Shown here: piece after piece, positions 9,085-18,092 of the stretch
Numbering within the stretch: the first letter of the stretch is position 1
Layout: each line of letters starts with the position of its first letter
From: Alkalibacillus aidingensis
GTDB lineage: Bacteria; Bacillota; Bacilli; Bacillales; Alkalibacillaceae
Length of the DNA: 64,000 nt
Direction of reading: 5' to 3'
NCBI RefSeq assembly: GCF_014595945.1
Contig: NZ_JABXWU010000004.1
Location: forward strand, 43,512 to 107,511
Made by a program: the position numbers and the translations under genes
The notes under the pieces: model-generated
Told to the model about the DNA's origin: nothing
The model's input: the letters and a program-made list of their open reading frames with translations, nothing else
The model's database searches: none

Positions 9085-9966
9085 TTATAGCGTTGTCGAC
9101 TCTTGGAAGGTTTCGATATCATATTTGATGATTTGTGCCAGTTGTTCTTTACCTTCAAGCTCAAAAAGGAACTGGGATTTTTTCCAATAATCAATTCCCT
9201 TTTCTTTATGTCCCTGTTTTAATAAGTTTCGCCCGATTTGGTAATGGAAGTCTGCGAATAAAAATAAATCTTCATATTCCCGGCAATAGGAAAGTCCTTG
9301 GTAGCATACTTTTAGTGATTGTTCAGTTTTACCTAAATCGGTATAAACTTTTGCTAAATTATACCGTACTTTGGCAATGATACGCTTGTCTTCTAGATTT
9401 GTGATGTCGTTGATTAAGTCATAAGCCTGTTCATGATAGTTTTGGGCTTCTAGTAACATACCTTCGTCTCTAAACATTATACCTAGGCTATTTAATATAT
9501 GAATGTTAATTTCTGCAGAAAAACGATCAAATGAAGACAAACGTAAACATTCTTTTAATTTACTGATAGCCGTTTTAAAATCATCGTGATGATAATATTG
9601 TGCTAATGCACTATGCCACAACAGAAAACGATGTTCTTGTTGTGTTTGAAATAAAGGATTGCTTTTTTCAGCACTAACAATTTCATCGATAGTTTCGTAA
9701 TCTCTATTTCTTCTTGCTTTTTCTAATTGTGACCAAACCTCATTTAAATAATCTTCTCGTTCACTTTCAGAATCGGAAAGGAAATATGTAATATTGACAC
9801 CTAATTTATCGGATATGCCTTTAAGTGTCATATAGGATGGTTGATGTTGATCGCGTTCAATACGACTTAACTCAGATTGTGAACAAATCCCATTCGCTAG
9901 GCCTTCTTGTGAGATGTTCAGGCGTTTTCGTAAATCTTTAATCTTCTCTCCGACAGATAAATTCAT
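9085..9966 (-). CDS. PlcR-like RRNPP family transcriptional regulator (HTH + TPR, peptide-sensing)
   Basis: A 293-residue protein with an N-terminal Xre-type helix-turn-helix (about 7-63; recognition segment CSQSELSRIE) and a C-terminal tetratricopeptide array (about 75-290). From memory, the HTH block and the segment KVRYNLAKVYTDLGKTEQSL resemble PlcR of the Bacillus cereus group (ICHQSEVSRIE; VRYNHAKALYL...). PlcR binds a re-imported secreted peptide through its TPRs and then activates target promoters. A divergent gene at 10142 encodes a matching pro-peptide, and a PlcR-box-like palindrome lies 16 bases ahead of this start, suggesting autoregulation. GGGAG precedes the ATG. Specific targets outside this locus cannot be seen. 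Confidence 0.88.
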   Translation of the reverse strand: MNLSVGEKIKDLRKRLNISQEGLANGICSQSELSRIERDQHQPSYMTLKGISDKLGVNITYFLSDSESEREDYLNEVWSQLEKARRNRDYETIDEIVSAEKSNPLFQTQQEHRFLLWHSALAQYYHHDDFKTAISKLKECLRLSSFDRFSAEINIHILNSLGIMFRDEGMLLEAQNYHEQAYDLINDITNLEDKRIIAKVRYNLAKVYTDLGKTEQSLKVCYQGLSYCREYEDLFLFADFHYQIGRNLLKQGHKEKGIDYWKKSQFLFELEGKEQLAQIIKYDIETFQESTTL

Positions 9967-9981
9967 TTTTCATCTCCCTTT

Positions 9982-9997
9982 TATGCATAAACGCATA
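9982..9997. promoter_or_regulatory. PlcR-box-like operator
   Basis: TATGCATAAACGCATA fits the published PlcR box TATGNANNNNTNCATA at all fixed positions except one (C in place of T). It is 16 bases upstream of the regulator's ATG and about 145 bases upstream of the divergent peptide gene. Further CATAAA half-sites follow at 9986, 9994 and 10003. Confidence 0.6.
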
Positions 9998-10032
9998 AAT
10001 TTCATAAAAAAGTGTGGAAATATACTAAATTA

Positions 10033-10062
10033 TTGTTAAAATCGCTCTAAATCAATTATACG
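10033..10062 (+). promoter_or_regulatory. Weak candidate promoter of the pro-peptide gene
   Basis: TTGTTA (10033) and TATACG (10057) are 18 bases apart, a poor -10 that would suit an activator-dependent promoter. The PlcR-box-like palindrome ends 35 bases before the -35. Confidence 0.3.
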
Positions 10063-10141
10063 CAACAATTCTGAACTTTTACAACTCTATTACATCCATA
10101 GATAATAGATTTAGATTAATTAAGAGGGAGGTGTAGCAATT

Positions 10142-10267
10142 ATGAAAAAGTTACTAGTCTTAACTATCCTACTAGGAGCAATTTTAGGTTTTGCACCAAC
10201 TCAAACAGCGGTTCAGGATTTAGATGACCGTACTGTAACGGTACTTGATCTACCGGGTCAGCACTAA
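10142..10267 (+). CDS. PapR-like secreted pro-peptide (quorum-sensing signal precursor)
   Basis: A 41-residue frame with a good ribosome binding site (GGGAGGTG, 8-10 bases before ATG 10142). It begins MKKLLVLTILLGAILGF, a classical Sec signal peptide with a likely cleavage after TQTA, followed by a short acidic spacer and the C-terminal VTVLDLPGQH. Its size, Sec signal, divergent position next to a PlcR-type regulator, and C-terminal DLP motif parallel PapR of the Bacillus cereus group (mature peptide ADLPFEF). By family logic the exported protein is trimmed, the C-terminal peptide is imported by an oligopeptide permease, and binds the TPR domain. The exact mature peptide is unknown. Confidence 0.72.
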   Translation: MKKLLVLTILLGAILGFAPTQTAVQDLDDRTVTVLDLPGQH

Positions 10268-10269
10268 TC

Positions 10270-10316
10270 GGGCATTTAAAGGATGACTTCAGCCCTCATC
10301 CTAAAATGCCTAGCCC
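10270..10316. terminator. Strong hairpin just after the pro-peptide gene
   Basis: GGGCATTT-n-GGATGA pairs with TCATCC-n-AAATGCC-n-CCC around a 9-base loop, starting 3 bases past the stop codon. There is no immediate U-tract, so it may be a transcript-stabilising hairpin or an atypical terminator. Confidence 0.5.
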
Positions 10317-10424
10317 AAACGATTTCGATTTTCAATTTTTTGATCAGTACAGCAAGAAGTTTATATCTATTCAAGTAATGATAAACTCAATCACGCTCAC
10401 AAAATGGTTTCACCTCAGCCACAT

Positions 10425-10467
10425 CCTCCTTAATCTCACACATTAGGGAGGGTGACCCCTTATTTTT
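10425..10467 (+). terminator. Second hairpin with T-rich tail ahead of the lipoprotein gene
   Basis: CCTCCTTAAT pairs with ATTAGGGAGG (one mismatch) and a TTATTTTTT run follows after a short GC stretch. It may separate the pro-peptide transcript from the lipoprotein gene. Confidence 0.35.
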
Positions 10468-10530
10468 TCAATTCATACATATGAGAATTTCACCTTGGTT
10501 TTGATCAATCCTATCTATTAGGAGGAGGAA

Positions 10531-10899
10531 ATGAAAGCAACGAAGTATTATTTTTTTCTATTATTAATAGGTATATTAATTGGATGTAATACACAATCAA
10601 AAGCTGAAATAATCGAGGATAGCAAACCAAGTGTCCCATTTTTTGATTATAATATTACGATAGTTGTTGAGGATGAGGAACAAATAAGTGAATTAAATGA
10701 AGAAATTGTTTCTGAATTTGAGTCCATTCAATTAAAGAGTGTGATGACAACCACATACGCATGGGATGATCAAAGTTATGACTATACAACTATGTTTGGC
10801 ATAACTGAATATCCAACGTTTATTGTCATTGGCCATGACGGGTTAATACTAAGTACGTCAGATCTTGAAGAATTAAAGAACTTTTTTGAAAACGTCTAA
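10531..10899 (+). CDS. Small lipoprotein with thioredoxin-like C terminus
   Basis: A 122-residue lipoprotein: hydrophobic leader, lipobox LIGC (Cys19), then a domain ending FGITEYPTFIVIGHDGLILSTSDLEELKNFF. The pattern G-I-x-x-x-P-T-F-I-V plus a following beta strand is that of a thioredoxin fold (cis-proline strand), but there is no CxxC, so it is not an obvious disulfide oxidoreductase. GGAGGAGG sits just before ATG 10531. It lies downstream of the pro-peptide gene, behind two hairpins, and could be a target of the PlcR-like regulator; that is inference. Confidence 0.65.
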   Translation: MKATKYYFFLLLIGILIGCNTQSKAEIIEDSKPSVPFFDYNITIVVEDEEQISELNEEIVSEFESIQLKSVMTTTYAWDDQSYDYTTMFGITEYPTFIVIGHDGLILSTSDLEELKNFFENV

Positions 10900-10947
10900 C
10901 AACTGTTAAGTATTAAAGCACCATTTTCAAGACATAGGGGTGATCTA

Positions 10948-11247
10948 ATGGGAAAAACCATAACTTTATTAACTGTTATCTTAGTATCGTTGATTTTTAT
11001 CAAGGTAAGAGACTTGCGTTTTTGGGAAACATTCTATGAAATTGAAGGCAGTAAAAGCAACGAGGCAAGTCATCGTTATACATATTTAAAGAGCAGAGGC
11101 ATTCGTTGCCGTCTGCAACATGTTAATTCGAAAATTGGTGCATTTGTACATAGTGGGAATGAATTTGATACAACTGTCAGACTGCTAGTTCATAAGGAAG
11201 ATTATAATCAGGCAGAGCATGTCATGGAGAATTTCGGACAATTTTAA
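10948..11247 (+). CDS. Small membrane-anchored protein, paralogue of the one at 7608
   Basis: A 99-residue protein: N-terminal membrane helix (TLLTVILVSLIFI), then RYTYLKSRGIRCRLQHVNSKIG and DTTVRLLVHKEDYNQAEHVM, closely parallel to the protein encoded at 7608-7940. Both flank the TraB-like/PlcR-like block. AGGGGTG precedes the ATG. It starts 48 bases after the lipoprotein gene and could be cotranscribed. Function unknown. Confidence 0.7.
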   Translation: MGKTITLLTVILVSLIFIKVRDLRFWETFYEIEGSKSNEASHRYTYLKSRGIRCRLQHVNSKIGAFVHSGNEFDTTVRLLVHKEDYNQAEHVMENFGQF

Positions 11248-11301
11248 GAAAATCCTTGGTCACCCAATAAACCGTTAATACCCCCCAAAATAATAGATTA
11301 G

Positions 11302-11337
11302 AAAAAGGACTTTCCGATGTGTTGGAAAGTCCTTTTT
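11302..11337. terminator. Bidirectional terminator between the small membrane protein and pepF
   Basis: A perfect 14-bp stem, AAAAAGGACTTTCC with GGAAAGTCCTTTTT, serves both convergent genes. Confidence 0.9.
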
Positions 11338-11342
11338 GAATC

Positions 11343-13145
11343 CTATTGATAACTTTTTTCTAATTCATCTACTAGTGAACCAACGTAAGCTACTGCTTTT
11401 TTAATTGGGTCAGGTGTCGACATGTCTACACCGGCATATTTCAGTAGTTCTTGTGGTGTTTTCGTACCACCCATCTTCAGAACTTCTAACCAACGATCAA
11501 TTGTTGGTTGACCTTCTTCTTTAAATAACTGAGAAACAGCTGTTGAAGCGGTTAGGCCAGCAGAGTATGTGTACGGGTATAAGCCCATGTAATAGTGTGG
11601 TTGTCGCATCCAGGTTAGTTTAGCTCCTTCGTCGATTTCAACAGCGTCACCCCAGAAGTTTTTCAGGGCTTCACCTTTCTGTTCTGATAGTGTGTTTGCT
11701 GTTAGTGGCACACCTTTTTCAGCTAGATCATATACCCGGCGCTGATATTCACCTTCTAGTAAGTGCGTAACAAAATTGTGATAGTAAGTTCCTAATAGCT
11801 GTAAAATAACCCAACGGCGCATCCGAGGATCGTCAGTCGTTTCAAGTAAATGGTCAGCTAAAAGCATCTCATTCATGGTCGATGGTGCTTCAATAAAGTA
11901 AGTCGATGGTCGTGTATTAAACACGTGTTGGTTCTGGTTAGCTAAATGTAAGTGACCAGCATGACCTAATTCGTGAGCTAGAATAAAAGCACCTCGCATC
12001 TTACCTGTATAAGTTAACAAGATATAAGGGTGTGCTCCGTACGGGCTAGCGCAGAATGCTCCGGTAGATTTTCCAATATTATCAGCATAATCTACCCAGC
12101 GATTAGAAAGCCCCTCTTCCATAATTTTCGTATATTCAGGTCCCATGACTTGAAGAGCCTCTAAAATCGTTTTAGATATATCTTCATAAGAAGACTCAGG
12201 GTCAAATTCTGGGTCTAATGGAGCCTTTAAGTCAACAAACTGAAGTTTGTCCAAGCCATAAACCTTCTGCTTAAGTTTAGCAAAACGACGCATATGTGGT
12301 GCTAGTTCTTTTTGAATAACATCTAATTGGTTATGATACATCTCTTCTGTTACTTTTTGTGATTGCAACAGCATTTGGGTCACATTGTCATAACCACGTG
12401 CACGGGATAAAGCGACTTCTTTCTTTACCTGTGTTGCATAAGCAGCAGCATATGTGTTCTGATATTGTTTTAATGTTTTAACAAATGAGTCATAGGCCTT
12501 CCTGCGAACTTCTGTATTAGAGGAAAGCTCATGCTCATCTTCAAATAACGCAAATGAGTTGGCATATTCTGTGCCATCACTTGTAGTAAACGAATCGAAT
12601 TCCATATCTGATGACTTACTACGCTGATAAATCATATATGGAGCCGAATGAACTTCGCTTAATGAAGCTAGTACTTCTTCTGTTTCAGGTGATAGAGTGT
12701 ATGGCTTTCTTTCTAATAGATCTTCTAATTCGTTACGGTAGACTTCTAAATCTTGATTTTCCTTTAGATATTTTTCAATCGTACCGTCTGGAAGGGCAAG
12801 TACTTCAGAGTCGAAGAAAGATAATTCGGCACTGACTTTTGCAAACGTAGAGGCCACTTTCGCAGAATTGGCTTGGTTATCAGGGTTTGTCCCATCTTCT
12901 GATGAACGAAGGTTAGCGTATGTACCCACGAGAATTAATTTTTTATGAAGCTCAGCTTGTGCTTCTAAGCAAGCTTGTAAAACATCTGAACCTTCATGTA
13001 AGCGACCTTTGTATTGGGTAACAGATGGTGTTAACGCTTCTAATTCATTTAATGCTTGTTCCCATTCTTCATTTGAATCAAATAAATCCTTCAAGTTCCA
13101 TGTTTGTTCCTGGGGGACATCTTGTCGTTTTAGTCTTTGTGTCAT
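11343..13145 (-). CDS. pepF: Oligoendopeptidase F (M3B family), first copy
   Basis: A 600-residue cytosolic zinc metallopeptidase that trims short peptides. The zinc motif AHELGHAGH is at residues 390-398 (His391, Glu392, His395) and the third ligand region FIEAPSTMNEML follows. A paralogue of almost equal length lies at 57031-58839, with extensive shared blocks (for example the WMRQPHYYMGLYPYTYSAGL segment). The ATG at 13145 aligns with the paralogue's N terminus; AGGAGG is 13 bases from it, and a TTG three codons upstream is only 4 bases away, so the true start is uncertain. PepF can degrade intracellular signalling peptides in related organisms. Confidence 0.93.
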   Translation of the reverse strand: MTQRLKRQDVPQEQTWNLKDLFDSNEEWEQALNELEALTPSVTQYKGRLHEGSDVLQACLEAQAELHKKLILVGTYANLRSSEDGTNPDNQANSAKVASTFAKVSAELSFFDSEVLALPDGTIEKYLKENQDLEVYRNELEDLLERKPYTLSPETEEVLASLSEVHSAPYMIYQRSKSSDMEFDSFTTSDGTEYANSFALFEDEHELSSNTEVRRKAYDSFVKTLKQYQNTYAAAYATQVKKEVALSRARGYDNVTQMLLQSQKVTEEMYHNQLDVIQKELAPHMRRFAKLKQKVYGLDKLQFVDLKAPLDPEFDPESSYEDISKTILEALQVMGPEYTKIMEEGLSNRWVDYADNIGKSTGAFCASPYGAHPYILLTYTGKMRGAFILAHELGHAGHLHLANQNQHVFNTRPSTYFIEAPSTMNEMLLADHLLETTDDPRMRRWVILQLLGTYYHNFVTHLLEGEYQRRVYDLAEKGVPLTANTLSEQKGEALKNFWGDAVEIDEGAKLTWMRQPHYYMGLYPYTYSAGLTASTAVSQLFKEEGQPTIDRWLEVLKMGGTKTPQELLKYAGVDMSTPDPIKKAVAYVGSLVDELEKSYQ

Positions 13146-13337
13146 AATTTTCAAAAAACCTCCTAAAATATATTTCGAATTCCTAAGTTTTATTATAAAA
13201 TAAACATATGCTTATGTCACATAAATCTGAATTTTTTTATTTCAGCCTCTAGACGGATTTAACTTCCGACTCACTTAGGGTTCGGGTTGATGTGAATTTA
13301 GTTAGTCTATAGTAAAGGGTGAAAGAGGAGGAGTTAG

Positions 13338-14729
13338 ATGTTAAACCAATCAATAGTGCAAGATGTCATTAGTCAAGCACTGTCTACTGGTGGCGACTTT
13401 GCAGAAGTCTTTGTCGAAGATCGCTTAAAGAACAGCATTACGCTTCAAAGTGGAATCATTGATAACAGTTTGTCGGGGCGTGATTTCGGTGTAGGTATTC
13501 GTGTTTACCATGGCTTTCGAAGTGCCTATACATACACGACAGACTTTTCAAAAGAGGGGTTATTAAAGACCGCACAAAATGCAGCAAATGCTATCCAAGG
13601 TGAAAATAGACTTGAACCACAATCATTCAAATCGCAAACAATACAACCTATCCATCCGGTTACACAAATGCCTCAGTCAGTCGAAAAAACACGTAAAGCC
13701 AACGTCTTAAAAAACGCATATGATATTGCCAAAAGACATCACCAAAGTATCTCGCAAGTTAAAGTGAATTATTTGGATGAAGAACAGAACGTATTAATTG
13801 CTAATTCCAATGGTAAGTTTGTTGAGGATAAACGGGTTCATAGTCGTTTAGCTATTGCCGCCATTGCTTCAAATGAACACGATATGGAGACCGGTTTTTA
13901 TGGACCTGGAGCCGTACAAGGATTTGAATTTATGGAGAACCTTGATTTAGGTCATTATGCCACTGAAGCAGCACGCATCGCCGTTACCAACTTAGGTGCA
14001 GACCCATGTCCGAGTGGCAAGTTCCCGGTCATTATCGATAATGAATTCGGAGGCGTTATTTTCCATGAAGCTTGTGGTCATGGACTAGAAGCGACTTCTG
14101 TAGCCAAAGGAAAATCGGCTTTTGCTAATAAGGTTGGAGAACGTGTTGCTCCAGATATCGTCACGTATATTGACGACGGAACACTACAGAATGAATGGGG
14201 CTCTATTAATATTGATGATGAAGGAAATCTACCACAGAAAAATGTCTTAATCGAGGATGGTATTTTAAAAGGTTACTTAGTTGATCAGTTAAATTCTCGG
14301 ATTATGGATACAGCACCAACTGGATCAGGGCGTCGTGAATCGTATCGCTTTGCACCAACTTCAAGAATGACCAATACTTATATCGCTCCAGGCGATTCCT
14401 CACCAGAAGAGATTATTGCAGACACTGAGTATGGAATTTATGCCAAGTATATGGGTGGGGGTCAAGTGAACCCTGCAACAGGTGATTATAACTTTGCCAT
14501 CAATGAAGCTTATATGGTCAAAGACGGTAAAATTGATAAGCCAGTCCGTGGAGCGACATTAATTGGTAATGGACCTAAAACGCTACAAGCAGTTGACATG
14601 GTCGGTAATAATTTGGGTCACGGCGCAGGTATGTGTGGTTCTTTAAGTGGAAGTATTCCTGTTAATGTGGGACAACCGACACTAAGAGTTAGTGAAATGA
14701 CTGTTGGTGGTAGAAAGGAGGAAGCGTAG
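13338..14729 (+). CDS. tldD: TldD family metalloprotease
   Basis: A 463-residue protein of the TldD/PmbA (U62) family. The zinc motif HEACGHGLE lies at residues 243-251, and the glycine-rich C terminus (GAGMCGSLSGSIPVNVGQP) is typical. TldD and TldE act as a heterodimer that cleaves unfolded peptides and in several bacteria matures modified peptides or peptide toxins. The partner gene follows one base after the stop, so the two are surely cotranscribed. GAGGAGG precedes the ATG. Confidence 0.92.
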   Translation: MLNQSIVQDVISQALSTGGDFAEVFVEDRLKNSITLQSGIIDNSLSGRDFGVGIRVYHGFRSAYTYTTDFSKEGLLKTAQNAANAIQGENRLEPQSFKSQTIQPIHPVTQMPQSVEKTRKANVLKNAYDIAKRHHQSISQVKVNYLDEEQNVLIANSNGKFVEDKRVHSRLAIAAIASNEHDMETGFYGPGAVQGFEFMENLDLGHYATEAARIAVTNLGADPCPSGKFPVIIDNEFGGVIFHEACGHGLEATSVAKGKSAFANKVGERVAPDIVTYIDDGTLQNEWGSINIDDEGNLPQKNVLIEDGILKGYLVDQLNSRIMDTAPTGSGRRESYRFAPTSRMTNTYIAPGDSSPEEIIADTEYGIYAKYMGGGQVNPATGDYNFAINEAYMVKDGKIDKPVRGATLIGNGPKTLQAVDMVGNNLGHGAGMCGSLSGSIPVNVGQPTLRVSEMTVGGRKEEA

Positions 14730-14730
14730 G

Positions 14731-16077
14731 ATGAATATTCAAGATTTTAAACAGCAGTTATTTGAACGTGGCGAAAATCAAGGCTTTAATGATATGGAGC
14801 TCTATTATGAGAAGAGTGATAGTTTTAATTGTAAAATCGATCTTGGAGAGGTTGACCAGTTCACTACTGCTGAGGAAATAGGCGTTTCTTTTCGTGGTGT
14901 CTATAAAGGGAAAATGGGTTACGCCTATACGGAAAAGCTAGATGAATCGTCAATAGAGTTTCTGGTGGAAAATGCCCGTGAGAATGCGTTAATTCTAGAA
15001 GAGGAAGATCAGGAAGAAATCTATCAAGGTGATTCTGAGTATAAGGATGTTAACTTTTTATCGGAGGATCTCCAACAGGTATCAAATGAAGAGAAAATTA
15101 ATTTTATGAAAGAGTTTGACCGTCATATTTATAAAATAGATGAGCGAGTCACGGGAACAGGGTTCTTTCAGTTGATGTCTAATAACATAGAGAAAGCTAT
15201 GTATAACACCAAAGGATTAGCATTAGAAGATCAGAACAATTTTATAGCCTTTGGTGTCATGGTGATCGTTAAAGAAAATGATTTAACTAAGTCAGGGATG
15301 CATTTTAAGCACGTTCAGGATTGGGCGAGTTTAGATCCTGAAGAGGAAGCGAAGAAGGCTGTAGAAGAAGCAATTTCTTACCTTAATCCAATGGAAGTAG
15401 AAAGTAACGATTATCCCGTTTTGTTACGTCATGATGCAGCCTCAAGTTTATTAGCGACATTCCTTTCGATTTTCTCTGCAGAAACAGCACAAAAAGGGAT
15501 GTCAAAGCTGAAAGATAAGGTAGGTAAGAAGATCGCCGGAAATAACGTCACCTTTGTTGATGAACCATTTCGTCAGGATGCTATGAAGAGCCGGACATTC
15601 GATGCAGAAGGTGTGGCTTCTAAGGAACTCACAGTCGTAGAAAACGGGAAGTTAAATACACTTTTCCATAACCGAAAAACAGCGAAGAAAGATGGTGTGG
15701 AATCAACTGGACACGCCTATAAAGAATCGTATAAAGGGTCTTTGACAGTTTCACCATCTAATTTTTATTTAGTTCCAGGTGAGCCATCTTATGACGATAT
15801 AGTAAGTAGTCTTAAAGAAGGCGTGGTGGTTACCAGTTTATCTGGGTTACACTCCGGCGTTAACCAAATTTCTGGAGATTTTTCAGTTGCCGCTAATGGT
15901 TATTATGTTAAGGATGGAGAGGTTCAGGCTGCGACGAACCTGATGACTATCGCTGGTAACTTCTTTGACCTATTAAACCATGTAGAATCTGTTGGATCTG
16001 ATTTAGAATTCAGTCCATTTTCCGGAGTCGGCGCCCCTTCATTCTTAGTAGAAGGTTTATCAGTTACTTTTGAATAA
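14731..16077 (+). CDS. tldE/pmbA: TldE/PmbA family metalloprotease subunit
   Basis: A 448-residue partner of TldD without a zinc-binding HExxxH motif, as expected for the TldE/PmbA subunit. The segments TFDAEGVASKELTVVENGKL and GVVVTSLSGLHSGVNQISGDFSVAANGY match the family. Start ATG 14731 lies behind GGAGGAAGCG inside the end of tldD; an upstream alternative start at 14704 would overlap tldD without a ribosome binding site. A terminator follows. Substrates in this organism are unknown; no modified-peptide gene is adjacent. Confidence 0.9.
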   Translation: MNIQDFKQQLFERGENQGFNDMELYYEKSDSFNCKIDLGEVDQFTTAEEIGVSFRGVYKGKMGYAYTEKLDESSIEFLVENARENALILEEEDQEEIYQGDSEYKDVNFLSEDLQQVSNEEKINFMKEFDRHIYKIDERVTGTGFFQLMSNNIEKAMYNTKGLALEDQNNFIAFGVMVIVKENDLTKSGMHFKHVQDWASLDPEEEAKKAVEEAISYLNPMEVESNDYPVLLRHDAASSLLATFLSIFSAETAQKGMSKLKDKVGKKIAGNNVTFVDEPFRQDAMKSRTFDAEGVASKELTVVENGKLNTLFHNRKTAKKDGVESTGHAYKESYKGSLTVSPSNFYLVPGEPSYDDIVSSLKEGVVVTSLSGLHSGVNQISGDFSVAANGYYVKDGEVQAATNLMTIAGNFFDLLNHVESVGSDLEFSPFSGVGAPSFLVEGLSVTFE

Positions 16078-16111
16078 ATGATGGTTAGTTTCAATTGAAT
16101 ATGGAAATCAT

Positions 16112-16144
16112 GAAGAAGGCTCATTCTAGATGAGTCTTCTTTTT
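16112..16144 (+). terminator. Terminator after tldE
   Basis: GAAGAAGGCTCAT pairs with ATGAGTCTTC and runs into TTTTT. Confidence 0.8.
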
Positions 16145-16235
16145 AATGAGATATGAATCGACATGATCAGATTAATTCTCTAACTATCCTGGGTATTTCC
16201 CGGGCAATAAATTGTCAACTCAGATAGATATATTA

Positions 16236-16265
16236 TTGTCATTTTGAAGAAAAATTTGCTATGAT
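16236..16265 (+). promoter_or_regulatory. Candidate SigA promoter of gatCAB
   Basis: TTGTCA (16236) and TATGAT (16260) are 18 bases apart, about 40 bases ahead of the gatC start. Confidence 0.45.
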
Positions 16266-16307
16266 TGATAGTATTGTGAAGTGTTAAAACGTACGGAGGT
16301 GCAAGGG

Positions 16308-16598
16308 ATGTCAAAGATTTCGAAGGATCAAGTGAAACACGTTGCTAATTTAGCGCGACTAGCAATTACTGAAGAAGAAGCTGAGAAATATAGTGAGCAG
16401 TTAAGTGCGATTATCGATTTCTCAGAGCAATTAAATGAATTAGATACATCAAATGTTAAACCAACTACACACGTATTAGATATGAAAAATGTCGTGCGTA
16501 AAGACGAGCCAAAAGAATGGATTTCTAAACAAGATGCACTCAAAAATGCACCAGATCAGGAAGGCGGACAGTTCCGTGTGCCGTCCATTTTAGACTAA
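16308..16598 (+). CDS. gatC: Aspartyl/glutamyl-tRNA amidotransferase subunit C
   Basis: A 96-residue GatC that wraps around GatA and stabilises the GatCAB complex, which converts Glu-tRNA(Gln) and Asp-tRNA(Asn) to the amidated forms. The family pattern [18 protein letters not shown] at the N terminus and FRVPSILD at the C terminus is clear. ATG 16308 is chosen because GGAGGTG is 7 bases upstream; a longer frame to 16281 is unsupported. It opens the gatCAB operon, 18 bases before gatA. Confidence 0.95.
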   Translation: MSKISKDQVKHVANLARLAITEEEAEKYSEQLSAIIDFSEQLNELDTSNVKPTTHVLDMKNVVRKDEPKEWISKQDALKNAPDQEGGQFRVPSILD

Positions 16599-16616
16599 TA
16601 AGGAGGGACAATCACG

Positions 16617-18092
16617 ATGTCAGTTTTAGATTTATCGATTAAAGAACTACAAGAAAAATTAAATAATAAAGAAATGACAGTGACAGATATTGTACAAGCT
16701 TCCTATGATCGGATTAAAGCGACAGATGGTGACGTACAAGCTTTTCTAACCCTGAATGAAGAACAAGCTTTAGAACAAGCTAAGGCTTTAGATGAAGAAG
16801 GCATTGATGAAAATCAATTCCCACTATTCGGGATGCCAATCGGGATTAAAGACAATATCGTGACTAAAGGTCTTCGCACAACTTGCGCGAGTCAAATTTT
16901 ATCTAATTTAGATGACCCGTTATATGACGCAACAGTGATACAAAAGTTGGATCAAGCTAAAGCTATCAATGTAGGGAAATTAAATATGGATGAATTTGCG
17001 ATGGGTTCCTCAACAGAGAACTCTAGTATGAAATTAACTCGTAATCCTTGGAATATAGACTATGTCCCAGGTGGCTCTAGTGGTGGTTCAGCAGCGGCAG
17101 TGGCAGCAGGACAAGTACCATTCGCCCTAGGTTCTGATACAGGGGGCTCAGTCCGTCAGCCAGCATCTTATTGTGGTGTCGTTGGTATGAAACCTACATA
17201 TGGACGTGTGTCCCGTTTTGGCTTAGTAGCATTCGCATCATCATTAGATCAGATCGGACCACTAACTCGTACAGTTGAAGATAATGCTCGGATCCTAGAA
17301 GTAATCGCTGGTGAGGATACCATGGACTCAACAAGTGCTAACGTAGACGTACCAAAGTATTCTGAGGCACTAACAGGTGATGTTAGTGGTCTAAAGATTG
17401 CGGTACCGAAAGAATACTTCCGTGAGGGCGTTGATGAAAAAATTCAAGAAAGCGTACGCGAAGCATTGAAAGTTCTTGAAGACAAAGGTGCGATCTGTGA
17501 GGAAGTGTCACTTCCCCATTCAAAATATGCAGTTGCAACATATTACATGATTGCCTCATCTGAAGCATCAGCTAACTTAGCTCGTTTTGATGGTGTTCGT
17601 TATGGTAAGCGTTCTGAGGAAGCGAATGACATGATGGAAATGTTTAAGTTGTCTCGTAGCGAAGGGTTCGGTGAAGAGGTTAAACGTCGGATTATGTTAG
17701 GTACATTTGCTTTAAGCTCAGGTTACTACGATGCCTATTACAAAAAGGCACAACAAGTACGTACGTTAATCAAACAGGATTTTGAGCAAATTTTTGAAGA
17801 ATATGATGTTGTCATTGGGCCAACTGCTCCAACAACAGCTTTTAAAGTGGGTGAGCAGATTGATGACCCATTAACGATGTATGCGAATGATATTATTACC
17901 ATCCCAGTTAACTTAGCTGGTGTCCCAGGAATCTCTGTTCCATGTGGATTCCACCCTGATAACGATATGCCGATCGGACTACAAATCATTGGTAAACACT
18001 TTGATGAGAGCACAGTTTATCGTGTTGCACATGCCTATGAACAAGCGACAGATCACCATAAACAAAAACCACAGCTAGGAGGTGCCAAGTAA
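16617..18092 (+). CDS. gatA: Aspartyl/glutamyl-tRNA amidotransferase subunit A
   Basis: A 491-residue amidase-signature subunit that releases ammonia from glutamine. The catalytic Ser-cis-Ser-Lys set is intact: Lys78 in GIKDN, the [14 protein letters not shown] block at 152-165, and the nucleophile Ser178 in [18 protein letters not shown] precedes the ATG. The stop codon TAA overlaps the gatB start (TAATG). Confidence 0.97.
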   Translation: MSVLDLSIKELQEKLNNKEMTVTDIVQASYDRIKATDGDVQAFLTLNEEQALEQAKALDEEGIDENQFPLFGMPIGIKDNIVTKGLRTTCASQILSNLDDPLYDATVIQKLDQAKAINVGKLNMDEFAMGSSTENSSMKLTRNPWNIDYVPGGSSGGSAAAVAAGQVPFALGSDTGGSVRQPASYCGVVGMKPTYGRVSRFGLVAFASSLDQIGPLTRTVEDNARILEVIAGEDTMDSTSANVDVPKYSEALTGDVSGLKIAVPKEYFREGVDEKIQESVREALKVLEDKGAICEEVSLPHSKYAVATYYMIASSEASANLARFDGVRYGKRSEEANDMMEMFKLSRSEGFGEEVKRRIMLGTFALSSGYYDAYYKKAQQVRTLIKQDFEQIFEEYDVVIGPTAPTTAFKVGEQIDDPLTMYANDIITIPVNLAGVPGISVPCGFHPDNDMPIGLQIIGKHFDESTVYRVAHAYEQATDHHKQKPQLGGAK

